A stretch of DNA of 42,180 nt from a virus. A model generated the notes under the pieces. That model saw only the letters and a list, made by a program, of their open reading frames with translations, did not search any database and was not told the DNA's origin. The stretch lies in the IMG/VR virus record IMGVR_UViG_3300043435_000891, positions 1 through 42,180 of that record. One strand, 5' to 3'. Made by a program: the position numbers and the translations under genes. Shown here piece after piece: positions 18,979 to 27,538 of this stretch. Each line of letters starts with the position of its first letter. Position 1 is the first letter of the stretch.

Positions 18979-19996
18979 TATATTAAACGAAGTAATTAGT
19001 GAAGGCGGTGTTGGTGGACATATGGCACACCCATTTGATTTTGCCGATACAGGCGCTAAATTGGTAGATGTATTTGCAAAATCAGTTAAATCTTTAAAAC
19101 AAGGAGCTGGCAGTGTAAAGATTGACGGTGTTAATGCAAGTATTCGTATGGTAAACGGTCAATTTGTAATGGATCGTGGATCAGCAAAACCGCTTGATAT
19201 TAAAGGAATGCGACCTGAGGACTTACAAACAAGATTTGGAGCTGGTCATGGATTTGTCAATATAGGGGCTAAAGTTATTAATATATTCGACGCAGCAATT
19301 TCATCTACACAAACTGAGTTAAAGACATTGGGTTTATTAGATAATCCTAATATACTATTCAACATTGAATATGTAGAGGGTCAAACAAATGTACTTGGAT
19401 ATGGAGAAATTGGAAACTTTTTAGCTATTCACGGGTTAAAAGAAATTAAGCCAAAAACTTTTGGTAAAGATGGAAGTGTTAAATCAAGAGAAGCTGTTGA
19501 AATACCGTATGATAAAACAGCTATGCAATCTTATATAAACAAATTAAATGTGGTTGCTATGAAGAGTGGTTTTAAGGTATTGGGTAGTGTTGATACTACT
19601 TTCAAATCAAAACCAAACCTAGCGAGTGTTTTGACGCAATCAGTTACGTTGTATCCCACAGGTGAAGCTGTAACTAAGTCTTTGAAAGACTGGTTAAAAG
19701 GATTACAGTTTAAAACGCCACTGATTACCCGTGAACAATTTTTAAAATCGGTTGATAGTAAAAATATCAGTCAAGATTTTGCCGGTCAAGATGTAAATAA
19801 AATAGTTAATGATACTATTGTTTATTTAACCACAATTAAATTGGGAGACGAAATATTAAAAAATGCTACCAGTGAAATTGGCGATTTAGAAAAACACGAA
19901 GGTATAGTTGTGAGAGATTCAAGTATTTACAGTGATCCATTTAAAATTACAGGAAGTTTTATTATAAAAGGTCTTGGAAGTAAGTTTAAGAAATAA
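18962..19996 (+). CDS. Nucleotidyltransferase (RNA/DNA ligase-like) with putative capsid-targeting peptide
   Basis: The 344-residue protein shows the order of motifs of covalent nucleotidyltransferases (ligases, capping enzymes): motif I SVKIDG with Lys53 as probable adenylated residue, a motif Ia-like FVMDRGSAKP, motif III-like ILFNIEYVEG, motif IV EGIVVRD near residue 314 and motif V FIIKG near the C-terminus. No separate C-terminal ligase domain is evident. The start at 18962 lies inside the preceding gene (17-base overlap) and gives MIRLNNILNEV, matching the putative capsid-targeting pattern (ILNE then Val). A packaged ligase or RNA-repair enzyme acting at infection is plausible but unproven. 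Confidence 0.65.
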   Translation: MIRLNNILNEVISEGGVGGHMAHPFDFADTGAKLVDVFAKSVKSLKQGAGSVKIDGVNASIRMVNGQFVMDRGSAKPLDIKGMRPEDLQTRFGAGHGFVNIGAKVINIFDAAISSTQTELKTLGLLDNPNILFNIEYVEGQTNVLGYGEIGNFLAIHGLKEIKPKTFGKDGSVKSREAVEIPYDKTAMQSYINKLNVVAMKSGFKVLGSVDTTFKSKPNLASVLTQSVTLYPTGEAVTKSLKDWLKGLQFKTPLITREQFLKSVDSKNISQDFAGQDVNKIVNDTIVYLTTIKLGDEILKNATSEIGDLEKHEGIVVRDSSIYSDPFKITGSFIIKGLGSKFKK

Positions 19997-20014
19997 ATTA
20001 AATACGTATTTGTT

Positions 20015-20662
20015 ATGAAGAAAGCATCAGGTAAAAGTAATCTAGGCATCGTTAAAGATTACCTAGAAGGCAATCGTCCATTCGTACAAGTTGGCTACGA
20101 TGCCAATTTGGAGAACAATAAACGCAAAGAAGGTGAAGAATGGGAGGATAGTCAAGGACACAAATGGGTTTGGAAGAATAATAGTAAACGCAGAGTTTCA
20201 AAACGTGCCACGATTATTAATGAAAAACGTTGTAAAACGTGTAATATGGATGTTCGATGGGGCAATTATTTGGACGACCGAGTTTGGCCTAAAACTGGAT
20301 ATTGTTACGACTGTTTTATTAATTTTCAAACTGAGTTAAAATTGATGGGTATGTTTGATGTCTATAATGAACTGCAGGATTTAAAAAATGAACGTAGTAT
20401 TTTAGAAGATTATAAGAAAAAGTTTGAAGAAAGTAAAAAGTTCTGTGAAGAAAATAAAGATAAAGATGTTACATTTCTTGAAGAAGATGGATCATTTGAA
20501 AAATGGGATGGCAATATAGATTACAATAAAATATTTGAAGATTTAATTAAAGATATAGGGGTTATTGATATACGATTAGATGAACTGACCCCTAAGATAA
20601 AAGAATACGAAGAAAAATATGAGTCAGCCAAATCTCAGAGAAATAATAAAACAAGAGTATAA
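20015..20662 (+). CDS. Zinc-ribbon protein upstream of terminase; candidate small terminase or packaging partner
   Basis: The 215-residue protein begins SGKSNLGIVKDYLEGNRPF, has a Trp/Lys-rich middle, a four-cysteine zinc site (Cys73, 76, 97, 100: CKTC and CYDC) and a charged, coiled-coil-like C-terminal half. It overlaps the large terminase gene by 44 bases, the position held by the small terminase (gp16) in T4. The zinc ribbon is not a feature I know from gp16, so the small-terminase idea rests on position and the coiled coil. It could instead be a DNA-binding regulator. Confidence 0.65.
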   Translation: MKKASGKSNLGIVKDYLEGNRPFVQVGYDANLENNKRKEGEEWEDSQGHKWVWKNNSKRRVSKRATIINEKRCKTCNMDVRWGNYLDDRVWPKTGYCYDCFINFQTELKLMGMFDVYNELQDLKNERSILEDYKKKFEESKKFCEENKDKDVTFLEEDGSFEKWDGNIDYNKIFEDLIKDIGVIDIRLDELTPKIKEYEEKYESAKSQRNNKTRV

Positions 20663-22208
20663 GAAGTGTATAGAGGATCCTATATACTTTATGAAGAAGT
20701 ATGTTAAGATTCAACATCCTATTAGAGGCACGGTTGCATTTGAACTATATCCATTTCAAGAAGATGCTTTACAAAACTTTGTTGATAATCAATTAAACAT
20801 TGTTCTTAAGAGTCGTCAGATGGGTATCAGTACCCTTACAGCCGCTTATAGTTTGTGGTTAATGACATTTCATAATGATAAGAACATTCTTTGTATTAGT
20901 ATTACGCAAGAAACAGCGAAAGAAATTGTCACTAAGGTAAGATTTGCAAACGATAACCTTCCAAGTTGGTTAAAAGTTCCTTGTGTAGAAGATAATAGAT
21001 TGTCATTACGATTAAAAAATGGTTCACAAATCAAAGCAGTTTCATCCGCCGGCACAGCAGGTCGTTCATCAGCACTATCTTTACTAATTATCGACGAAGC
21101 CGCATTTATCGATGGTATTGAAGAAATTTGGCTGTCTTCTCAATATACACTGTCTACTGGTGGTAGAGCTATTATACTAAGTACGCCAAACGGTGTTGGC
21201 AATTTCTTCCATAAAATTTGGGTTGAATCTGAAGAAGGCAAGAATAATTTTAAAACAATTAGATTACCTTGGCATTTACACCCAGAAAGAGATCAAACGT
21301 GGAGAGATAAACAAACTGAGTTGTCAGGAGTAAAAGGTGCAGCACAAGAATGTGATTGCGACTTTAGTACATCTGGTAATCAAGTTGTAAGTGTAGATAT
21401 TCTTGAGTTTTACAAACAAACACATCTAAAAGATCCTGTTGAAAAGCGAGGTAACAATCAAGACCTATGGATCTGGGATTATCCTAATTATAGTAAAAAC
21501 TACATATTGACAGCTGACTGTGCTAGAGGAGACGGTGGTGATTTTAGTGCATTCCACGTTATAGATATAGAAACATTGGAACAAGTAGCTGAATATAAAG
21601 GTCAGTTAACTACAAAAGATTATGGAAACTTATTGGTTAGTGTTGCTACTGAATATAACAATGCTTTATTGGTGGTAGAAAATAACACTATAGGGTGGGC
21701 TACATTACAACAAATTATTGACCGAGACTATCAAAATACGTTTTATAGCGCAACTGATTTGACGGTGATTGATGTAGAAAAAACATATTCTAATAAATTA
21801 AATACAGCTGATAAAAAGTTAATTCCTGGATTTACAACAACTAGTAAAAATAGACCTTTAATCGTAAGTAATTTGGAGTTATTTTTTAGACAAAAACAAG
21901 TGATTATGAAGTCTAAAAGATTATATGAAGAACTGAATGTGTTCGTTTGGAACGGACCCAAAGCAGAAGCGATGAGGGGTTATAATGACGATTTAGTTAT
22001 GGCAATTGGAATTGGATTGTGGATACGTGAAACAGCGTTGAAGCTTAGAAATGAACAAATAGCTTATAACCGTGCAATCATTTCAAAAATATCAAAAGTC
22101 TCAAGTCAAATTTCAATTCCGAAACAAGTAAGCGCGGTACCAGATCATCATAAAACTATGGATTTCACGGTAAATGACAAAAAAGAAAGTTTAACTTGGT
22201 TGATGTAA
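20619..22208 (+). CDS. Terminase large subunit (gp17-like)
   Basis: The 529-residue protein is a T4-type packaging motor. The ATPase has a deviant Walker A, LKSRQMGIST (residues 63-72), in which the usual P-loop Lys is replaced and Arg66 likely serves, as in other terminases with SRQ-type loops. Walker B is LLIIDEAAF. The C-terminal RNase H-type nuclease has TADCARGDGGDFSA, VVENNTIG and GYNDDLVMA acidic motifs. It pumps DNA through the portal and cuts concatemers. The start lies within the preceding zinc-ribbon gene; the portal follows after 26 bases. Length is slightly below T4 gp17 (610). Confidence 0.95.
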   Translation: MSQPNLREIIKQEYKKCIEDPIYFMKKYVKIQHPIRGTVAFELYPFQEDALQNFVDNQLNIVLKSRQMGISTLTAAYSLWLMTFHNDKNILCISITQETAKEIVTKVRFANDNLPSWLKVPCVEDNRLSLRLKNGSQIKAVSSAGTAGRSSALSLLIIDEAAFIDGIEEIWLSSQYTLSTGGRAIILSTPNGVGNFFHKIWVESEEGKNNFKTIRLPWHLHPERDQTWRDKQTELSGVKGAAQECDCDFSTSGNQVVSVDILEFYKQTHLKDPVEKRGNNQDLWIWDYPNYSKNYILTADCARGDGGDFSAFHVIDIETLEQVAEYKGQLTTKDYGNLLVSVATEYNNALLVVENNTIGWATLQQIIDRDYQNTFYSATDLTVIDVEKTYSNKLNTADKKLIPGFTTTSKNRPLIVSNLELFFRQKQVIMKSKRLYEELNVFVWNGPKAEAMRGYNDDLVMAIGIGLWIRETALKLRNEQIAYNRAIISKISKVSSQISIPKQVSAVPDHHKTMDFTVNDKKESLTWLM

Positions 22209-22234
22209 ATACTTATATATTATAGATAAATCAT

Positions 22235-24133
22235 ATGTCAGATAAATCTTTTCAAGAATTACGGAGTCGGTCTTTATTCGCTCGTTTGAAGCGTTTGTTT
22301 TCAAACGACGTGATCGTTCGCAACATTGGTGGTAAAAAACTAAAAGTTATTGATACTGATGAAATTCAGTACGCTACAGATCGTAATAGTTTAAGAGACA
22401 GGTTTAATAGATTACGTACTACTTCGTATAATCAATATACTAGAGATTTTAATTTATCATATCAAAGCAGTCGTGTAGAACTATTTCGTGATTATGATAC
22501 AATGGATATGGATCCAATTCTATCATCTGCGTTGGACATTTATGCAGATGAATGTACAACCCGAAATGAAATGGGTGAAGTAATTCATATCAAATCTTCC
22601 AACGATGAAATTAAAAACATTTTGCACAATCTATTCTATGATATTTTGAACATAGAGTTTAATTTATGGAGTTGGTCACGGTGTATGGTTAAATATGGTG
22701 ATTTTTATCTACGACTTCATATTAGCCCTGAATATGGTGTTTATTTGGTAGAACCATTGAGTACATATTATGTAACACGTGTAGAAAATGCACATTTGAC
22801 CAATAAAAACTTTGTTAAATTTCAAGTCAATTTGCCATATGGAAACAAGATGGAGGATTTGGAGAACTATCAAATTGCTCATTTTAGATTATTGAGCGAT
22901 AGTAACTTTCTCCCATATGGAAAAAGTACTTTAGAAGGCGCCCGACGTGTTTGGAAACAATTGAGTTTGATGGAAGACGCAATGTTAATTCATCGTATTA
23001 TGCGTGCGCCTGAAAAACGCATTTTCAAAGTTGATATTGGTAATATTCCACCAAATGAAGTTGACAATCATATGCAACGTATTATGGACCAAATGAAAAA
23101 GGTACCATATTTGGATCAAGAAACCGGAGATTATAATTTAAGATTCAATCTACAAAACATGGTAGAGGACTTTTTCTTGCCTGTTCGTGGTAGTGATAGT
23201 GGAACCAGTATTGAAAATTTATCTGGATTAGAGTGGACTGGTACCGATGACATTGAGTATCTTCGTAATAAAATGATGGCAGCACTTAAGATACCCAAAG
23301 CATTTTTGGGATATGATGAATCATTGAGTGGTAAAGCTACATTAGCAGCTGAAGACATAAGATTTGCTAGAACAGTAGAACGTATACAACGTATTATGGT
23401 TAGTGAATTGAATAAAATTGCGGTTATTCATTTATATAGCCAAGGATATAGAGACGAATCATTAGTAGATTTTACACTGGAATTAACTAATCCGTCCACT
23501 ATATTTGAAAAAGAAAAAATCGATGTATATAAGAGCAAAGTGGAACTTTGCAAAGATATGCAAGAACAAAAAGTATTTTCTAAGAAATGGATTTATGAAA
23601 ATATCTTTGGTTTATCAGATCATGATATGATAACTCTGCAAAAACAACTAATCGACGACGCTAAAGGAAATTATAGATTTAAGCAGATTGAAGAAGAAGG
23701 CAATGATCCAGCTCTATCCTTTTTAAATAAAAAAGATAAGGAGGGTGAAAGCGGCGGTGGTGGCGGAGCTGAACCAGGTGGTAGTGAGCCTGGGACTGAC
23801 ACTGCTCCTGAAGGAGGAGATGATAGTGGTAAAGATACCGGCGCTGAAGCTGGTGGTGAACCATCAACTCCCCCAAAGTTATCAGAAAAACGTGATCAAA
23901 CTGGTAGAAAAGATGCCAGTAAATATCCTTTTGGGGAAGATCCACTAGGCACATTAGAAAACAATAGACGCAGTGATTTATCAGTATCGCACAAATATAA
24001 AAATGGATCGCCATTGTCTGTGGAGTCTATTAAGGGGCTGACAGATTTGTTAAAAACGTTGGATCAAGAAAAAGAAAGTTTGATGGAAGGAAACAAAAAT
24101 TCTTTCATGGACGAACAAAATATAAAAGAATAG
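22235..24133 (+). CDS. Portal vertex protein (gp20-like)
   Basis: The 632-residue protein matches T4-type portals in its core: DPILSSALDIYADECTTRNE, EPLSTYYVTRVEN, RIMRAPEKRIFKVDIGN, SGLEWTGTDDIEYLRNKM and KAFLGYDESLSGKATLAAED. The ring forms the DNA channel at the head vertex and starts prohead assembly. After about residue 505 comes a flexible Gly/Glu/Pro-rich stretch and a polar tail of about 80 residues, which explains its length beyond T4 gp20 (524). It follows the terminase and precedes the prohead genes, a standard arrangement. Confidence 0.95.
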   Translation: MSDKSFQELRSRSLFARLKRLFSNDVIVRNIGGKKLKVIDTDEIQYATDRNSLRDRFNRLRTTSYNQYTRDFNLSYQSSRVELFRDYDTMDMDPILSSALDIYADECTTRNEMGEVIHIKSSNDEIKNILHNLFYDILNIEFNLWSWSRCMVKYGDFYLRLHISPEYGVYLVEPLSTYYVTRVENAHLTNKNFVKFQVNLPYGNKMEDLENYQIAHFRLLSDSNFLPYGKSTLEGARRVWKQLSLMEDAMLIHRIMRAPEKRIFKVDIGNIPPNEVDNHMQRIMDQMKKVPYLDQETGDYNLRFNLQNMVEDFFLPVRGSDSGTSIENLSGLEWTGTDDIEYLRNKMMAALKIPKAFLGYDESLSGKATLAAEDIRFARTVERIQRIMVSELNKIAVIHLYSQGYRDESLVDFTLELTNPSTIFEKEKIDVYKSKVELCKDMQEQKVFSKKWIYENIFGLSDHDMITLQKQLIDDAKGNYRFKQIEEEGNDPALSFLNKKDKEGESGGGGGAEPGGSEPGTDTAPEGGDDSGKDTGAEAGGEPSTPPKLSEKRDQTGRKDASKYPFGEDPLGTLENNRRSDLSVSHKYKNGSPLSVESIKGLTDLLKTLDQEKESLMEGNKNSFMDEQNIKE

Positions 24134-24164
24134 TATAATTCCTATATATTTAACCACATTGATT

Positions 24165-24172
24165 ATATTTAT
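24165..24172 (+). promoter_or_regulatory. ATATTTAT box upstream of 24190
   Basis: ATATTTATAAATA lies in the 56-base gap between portal and next gene, 17 bases before the ATG. It also contains TATAAATA, identical to the T4 late-promoter consensus. Confidence 0.5.
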
Positions 24173-24189
24173 AAATAATAATAAATAAT

Positions 24190-25068
24190 ATGCACAAGAA
24201 AGCAAAACATTCAAAATTCAAGAATGCTGGAATATTGTTTGAACTACTCACTCGACAAATTACATCAGACATTCTAGCGGGAAAAGATGAATCATTTACT
24301 AAAAATTTAATGTTCAAGTACTTCCACGAAAGTAAAGAACTTGGAAAAGAGGTGCAGCTTTATAATTTTATTTTACAACAAAAAAGTAAAGATGTATCTT
24401 CGGCCGAACGACTTTTGGGTGTTGTATTACAAACACGATCTAAACTTGACGAACGTGAATTAAATAAACAAAAGTATAGTATCATCAAAGAAATTAAAGA
24501 AAAATATAACATTGATGATTTTTTAAAGAACAAAATCCCAAATTATAAGTTATATGCTTCCATTTATAAATTATTTGAAGACCAAGATAAAAGTGGGGTT
24601 AAGTTTGAAGTTACTGAGTTAATAGAATCCAGAGAGTACATCGTTGAAAATTTGACAAAAGAAAAGAAGTCGGATCAAGAATCGTTGGATGTTTATGGAA
24701 GTCAAACTGCAGACGTTAGATTGTTAGCATACAAGTTTTTAATTGAAAATTTCAATAGTAAATACAACGATTTATTGCCAGATCAAAAGAAACTATTGAA
24801 GGAATATATTACCAATGTTTCAAATTCCAGTAAATTTACAAAATATGTCAATGAAGAATACAAAAGAATCAGCTTGGTATTAAAAGACCAAGTAAAAAAT
24901 GTTACATCTGACGTAGTTAAAATTAAAATAAATGAAGTTATTAGTCAATTTTCTACTAAATCTTGTGCCGGTATAATTAAAGAAAATCAATTGACATCTT
25001 TATTGAATGCGTATGAATTAGTAGAAGAAATTAAAAAGATTGATGTCAAAAATGAAACAAAATCTTAA
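24190..25068 (+). CDS. Hypothetical head-region protein (292 aa)
   Basis: I cannot assign a function. The protein is highly charged and helical throughout, with no membrane segment or cysteine cluster. It begins HKKAKHSKFKNAGILFELL and continues with LTRQITSDILAGKDESF and a long Lys/Glu-rich region that may form coiled coils. It lies between portal and prohead protease and overlaps the next gene by about 26 bases. This is where T4-like phages carry prohead-core genes, so a role in head assembly is inferred from position only. Confidence 0.75.
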   Translation: MHKKAKHSKFKNAGILFELLTRQITSDILAGKDESFTKNLMFKYFHESKELGKEVQLYNFILQQKSKDVSSAERLLGVVLQTRSKLDERELNKQKYSIIKEIKEKYNIDDFLKNKIPNYKLYASIYKLFEDQDKSGVKFEVTELIESREYIVENLTKEKKSDQESLDVYGSQTADVRLLAYKFLIENFNSKYNDLLPDQKKLLKEYITNVSNSSKFTKYVNEEYKRISLVLKDQVKNVTSDVVKIKINEVISQFSTKSCAGIIKENQLTSLLNAYELVEEIKKIDVKNETKS

Positions 25069-26053
25069 AGAAAAGATTAAACGAATTTTAACCAAGTTAA
25101 AGGTTAAAAATGAAGCTAGTACAACAGGTACAGGTGCGGTCGCGTCTGGTCCTGTTTCAGTTGGAGGCGATGCTGCTAGAACACCATTTGCATTTAGCCG
25201 CCGTGGACCAGGAAACATTAGAGCAGCGACACAATTGGGATATAAGTTAGCTAAAGCTATCAAAAGAAGTAATGGATATAAGTTGGAAAATCAAATGTAT
25301 AGTGGTCCGGCTTACGCAACACCAGCACAATCAATTGAATTAGGCGATACATATACTGACGAAAATGGTTTGGTTCAACACAATGATCCTGATATGGATC
25401 CCAATTTAATTGGATATAAACAAGGTGCTTTACCTATGTATGAGAGATTTGATACTCTTAAATACGAACAAGAAGATAAACCAGTTGCTGCCCCACAACC
25501 TGTTCAACCTGCTCAACCTGCTCAACCTGCTCAACCTGCTCAACCTAAACAACCCGCTGCGGCGCCGTCAGTAGATTTAAAAACATACGATGTTCTTCCT
25601 GACTTTACAGCATTTGATACAAAATTAAAAAGTTCGACTGAAGCATTAAAGAATAATCTTCAAAAGTCAATACAGGATAAAATTTTGGGTAAGAAGATTG
25701 TGGTTAGAGCTAGTAAAGGATACAAACAGCCTGAAACAGATTATACAATCAATGTAACAGGCGTTGCGATTGATTATTATTATGATAGATATGTCATCAT
25801 AATTATTGGACGAGAGGAAAATAAACAAAAGGTGGCTAAATTCTTTGTTAAACCAGGATTTAAACTTAAAATTTTAGGCAATGCTGATAATTTGAAGCCA
25901 AAGGATCAATATCAAGTTGCTAAATCAAAAGCATTAGTTGAACCAAACAGTCAACAAAATGTTGTTCCATCAAACAAAATAACCGCTGATAAAGAGGATG
26001 CGACTACTCAAGATCAAAACGCACAAACGGGAACAACACAACCTAAAGCTTAA
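25043..26053 (+). CDS. Hypothetical head-region protein with Pro-Ala-Gln repeats
   Basis: From the ATG at 25043 the protein has 336 residues; a further ATG at 25052 is possible. A basic N-terminus (KEKIKRILTKLKVK) is followed by a Gly/Ala-rich stretch, a conserved-looking segment RRGPGNIRAATQLGYKLAKA, a PAQ linker of four exact 9-base repeats, and a C-terminal domain with VVRASKGY and DRYVIIIIGRE strands. The segment KNEAST could be a prohead protease site, but that is weak. The gene precedes the protease by five bases. I do not recognise the family; a prohead or core protein is the best guess from context. Confidence 0.7.
   Translation: MSKMKQNLKEKIKRILTKLKVKNEASTTGTGAVASGPVSVGGDAARTPFAFSRRGPGNIRAATQLGYKLAKAIKRSNGYKLENQMYSGPAYATPAQSIELGDTYTDENGLVQHNDPDMDPNLIGYKQGALPMYERFDTLKYEQEDKPVAAPQPVQPAQPAQPAQPAQPKQPAAAPSVDLKTYDVLPDFTAFDTKLKSSTEALKNNLQKSIQDKILGKKIVVRASKGYKQPETDYTINVTGVAIDYYYDRYVIIIIGREENKQKVAKFFVKPGFKLKILGNADNLKPKDQYQVAKSKALVEPNSQQNVVPSNKITADKEDATTQDQNAQTGTTQPKA
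25502..25546 (+). repeat. 9-base tandem repeat encoding Pro-Ala-Gln
   Basis: Four exact copies of GCTCAACCT (25511-25546), preceded by a one-base variant at 25502, encode a flexible proline-rich linker inside the head-region protein. Its exactness suggests recent slippage. Confidence 0.9.
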
Positions 26054-26058
26054 TATAT

Positions 26059-26661
26059 ATGAAACAAGTACTGATAGATATTTTACCATTTGAATTTAAA
26101 AAAACATCTTTAAATGAATCTCTTAAAGATGGAAAATTATACGTAACCGGCGTATTACAACGTGCCGACGCAAAAAACCAAAACGGCCGTGTGTATCCAG
26201 TAGATGTGTTGAAGAGAGAAGCTGAGAAATATATGCAAAATTTCGTTAAACAACGTCGTGCTATGGGTGAATTAGATCACCCAGAATCATCTGTTGTTAA
26301 CTTAAAAAATGTAAGTCATAATATCGTAGATATGGGGTGGGAAAGTAAAGATTTAGTTGGTACAGTTGAAATTCTTCCTACGCCTAGCGGTAACATTTTA
26401 AGAGACTTGCTACAATCAGGTATTCTTTTGGGTATTAGTAGTCGCGGATTAGGAAGTGTTAAAAAAGATATGCGTGAAAATGCAGATGTTGTACAAGACG
26501 ATTTTGATTTAATTGCGTTTGATTTCGTAAGCAATCCAAGTACACAAGGAGCTTTTATGTATCCACAGGGAAAAATCAATGAAAGCGTTGAACAAAAAAT
26601 AATAATTAACCCATATAGTAATGTTGAAAGAATTATTCACAACATTCTATCAGAACTATAA
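26059..26661 (+). CDS. Prohead maturation protease (gp21-like)
   Basis: The 200-residue protein has the catalytic signature of T4-type prohead serine proteases: the histidine motif MGELDHPESS (His74) and the serine motif LLGISSRGLGSV (Ser127/128), followed by DLIAFDFVSNPS. These enzymes sit in the prohead core and cut scaffold, capsid and internal proteins, in T4 after (L/I)-x-E-type sites. A matching site is visible in the capsid protein here, and putative sites in several N-terminal peptides. The gene is 12 bases before the next core gene. Confidence 0.92.
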   Translation: MKQVLIDILPFEFKKTSLNESLKDGKLYVTGVLQRADAKNQNGRVYPVDVLKREAEKYMQNFVKQRRAMGELDHPESSVVNLKNVSHNIVDMGWESKDLVGTVEILPTPSGNILRDLLQSGILLGISSRGLGSVKKDMRENADVVQDDFDLIAFDFVSNPSTQGAFMYPQGKINESVEQKIIINPYSNVERIIHNILSEL

Positions 26662-26668
26662 TATTTAT
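26661..26668 (+). promoter_or_regulatory. ATATTTAT box, 5 bases before ATG
   Basis: The ATATTTAT box overlaps the end of the protease stop codon and lies five bases upstream of the ATG at 26674, the same spacing as at 17918, 36930 and 40192. Confidence 0.45.
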
Positions 26669-26673
26669 AAAGT

Positions 26674-27096
26674 ATGAAATTAAAACATTTACTGGAAAAC
26701 TCTACGGAATCGACTTATGTCGCTTTGACCAAAGAAGAAAAATCAAAAATGGTCGGGGTTATTAAATCTTACAACGAATATCGTAAAGGATTAAAAGCTG
26801 ATAGTGTCTATGAAACAGCACAAAAAATTATGGAAGCTGTTAATTTAGCAGAACGATATGCTATTAAAGAATGTAACGAATGGATGGAAGCTAAAATGGT
26901 GGAACGTGATATGAAAGAAATCAAACGTGATGCCGCTAAGATGTACGAAGAAGCACAAAAGATGAAAGCTATTGAACAACAACTTGAAATGTTGTATGAA
27001 CAAGTTGGTATGAGATTGGAACGTTATTTTGAGATCGCAGATTCAATGAATGAAAATCCACAAACAACCAATGTTAGTACTAACGCATCGGTATAG
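26674..27096 (+). CDS. Small helical prohead core-type protein (140 aa)
   Basis: A 140-residue, almost entirely helical and charged protein beginning MKLKHLLENSTES. The N-terminus matches the putative capsid-targeting pattern. The remainder is coiled-coil-like (KEIKRDAAKMYEEAQKM). It follows the prohead protease directly, where T4 keeps small core proteins such as gp67 and gp68, so a core or internal protein is likely. Its 3' end overlaps the opposing gene by 17 bases, and its transcript probably ends at the hairpin at 27163-27194 inside that gene. No direct homology to gp67 or gp68 can be claimed. Confidence 0.7.
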   Translation: MKLKHLLENSTESTYVALTKEEKSKMVGVIKSYNEYRKGLKADSVYETAQKIMEAVNLAERYAIKECNEWMEAKMVERDMKEIKRDAAKMYEEAQKMKAIEQQLEMLYEQVGMRLERYFEIADSMNENPQTTNVSTNASV

Positions 27097-27538
27097 AATC
27101 GATAAATTCCAACATCGAGATAAACGATTCAAAAACATATTTTCTATTTGATTCTAATACATAACCTTCGTCTGTTTTATAGACGAAGGTTTTTCTCTTT
27201 TCATTAACCATATCTAAAGAGGGAACTTCTACTTCAGAGAACATTCTGTACTCGTCATCTATACGAAAATCCATTTCGCCTAACAAATCTATCTCCATAA
27301 AATTCCATCCATTTGGATTATCTATATCTTCAAGTTTGTACATTTTTTCTTCTTCAAAATTATCATTATTTATAAAGTTAATTAATTTTGGCGATTTGTA
27401 CTTGTTATAACTATTATTCATTTCACGTACATCGGGATTTGAATAAGCGTTTTCTTCGCCAGTTCTTTTTATGAACTTATAATTATCTTTTTTAGAATTC
27501 ATATGTTTAGAAAAATTGGGATTAAAATTATAGGCCAT
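27080..27538 (-). CDS. Hypothetical accessory protein (152 aa)
   Basis: A polar, acidic 152-residue protein without membrane segments or cysteines; not recognised. It is on the minus strand between two plus-strand head-gene groups, in an accessory pair with the gene at 27528-28121, which overlaps it by 11 bases. The stop overlaps the end of the convergent core gene by 17 bases. Part of its coding sequence (codons for TFVYKTDEG) forms a terminator hairpin for the opposite strand. Confidence 0.65.
   Translation of the reverse strand: MAYNFNPNFSKHMNSKKDNYKFIKRTGEENAYSNPDVREMNNSYNKYKSPKLINFINNDNFEEEKMYKLEDIDNPNGWNFMEIDLLGEMDFRIDDEYRMFSEVEVPSLDMVNEKRKTFVYKTDEGYVLESNRKYVFESFISMLEFIDSIPMR
27163..27194 (+). 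terminator. Rho-independent terminator inside an opposing gene
   Basis: A perfect 11-bp stem (AACCTTCGTCT at 27163-27173; AGACGAAGGTT at 27181-27191) with a seven-base loop is followed by a T-rich run on the plus strand (from 27190: TTTTT, C, T, C, TTTT). It lies 67 bases after the plus-strand core gene but within the coding sequence of the minus-strand gene 27080-27538. Confidence 0.85.

Noticed and set aside
20811-20840. Terminase with a broken Walker A (no Lys after Gly)
   Set aside because: SRQxGxS/T loops with Arg taking the role of Lys are normal deviant P-loops among terminases, so this is not a sign of inactivation.
23679-24014. Antisense frame of 111 codons over the portal gene
   Set aside because: It lies within the low-complexity Gly-rich coding region of the portal gene, is His/Leu-rich and has no own signals.
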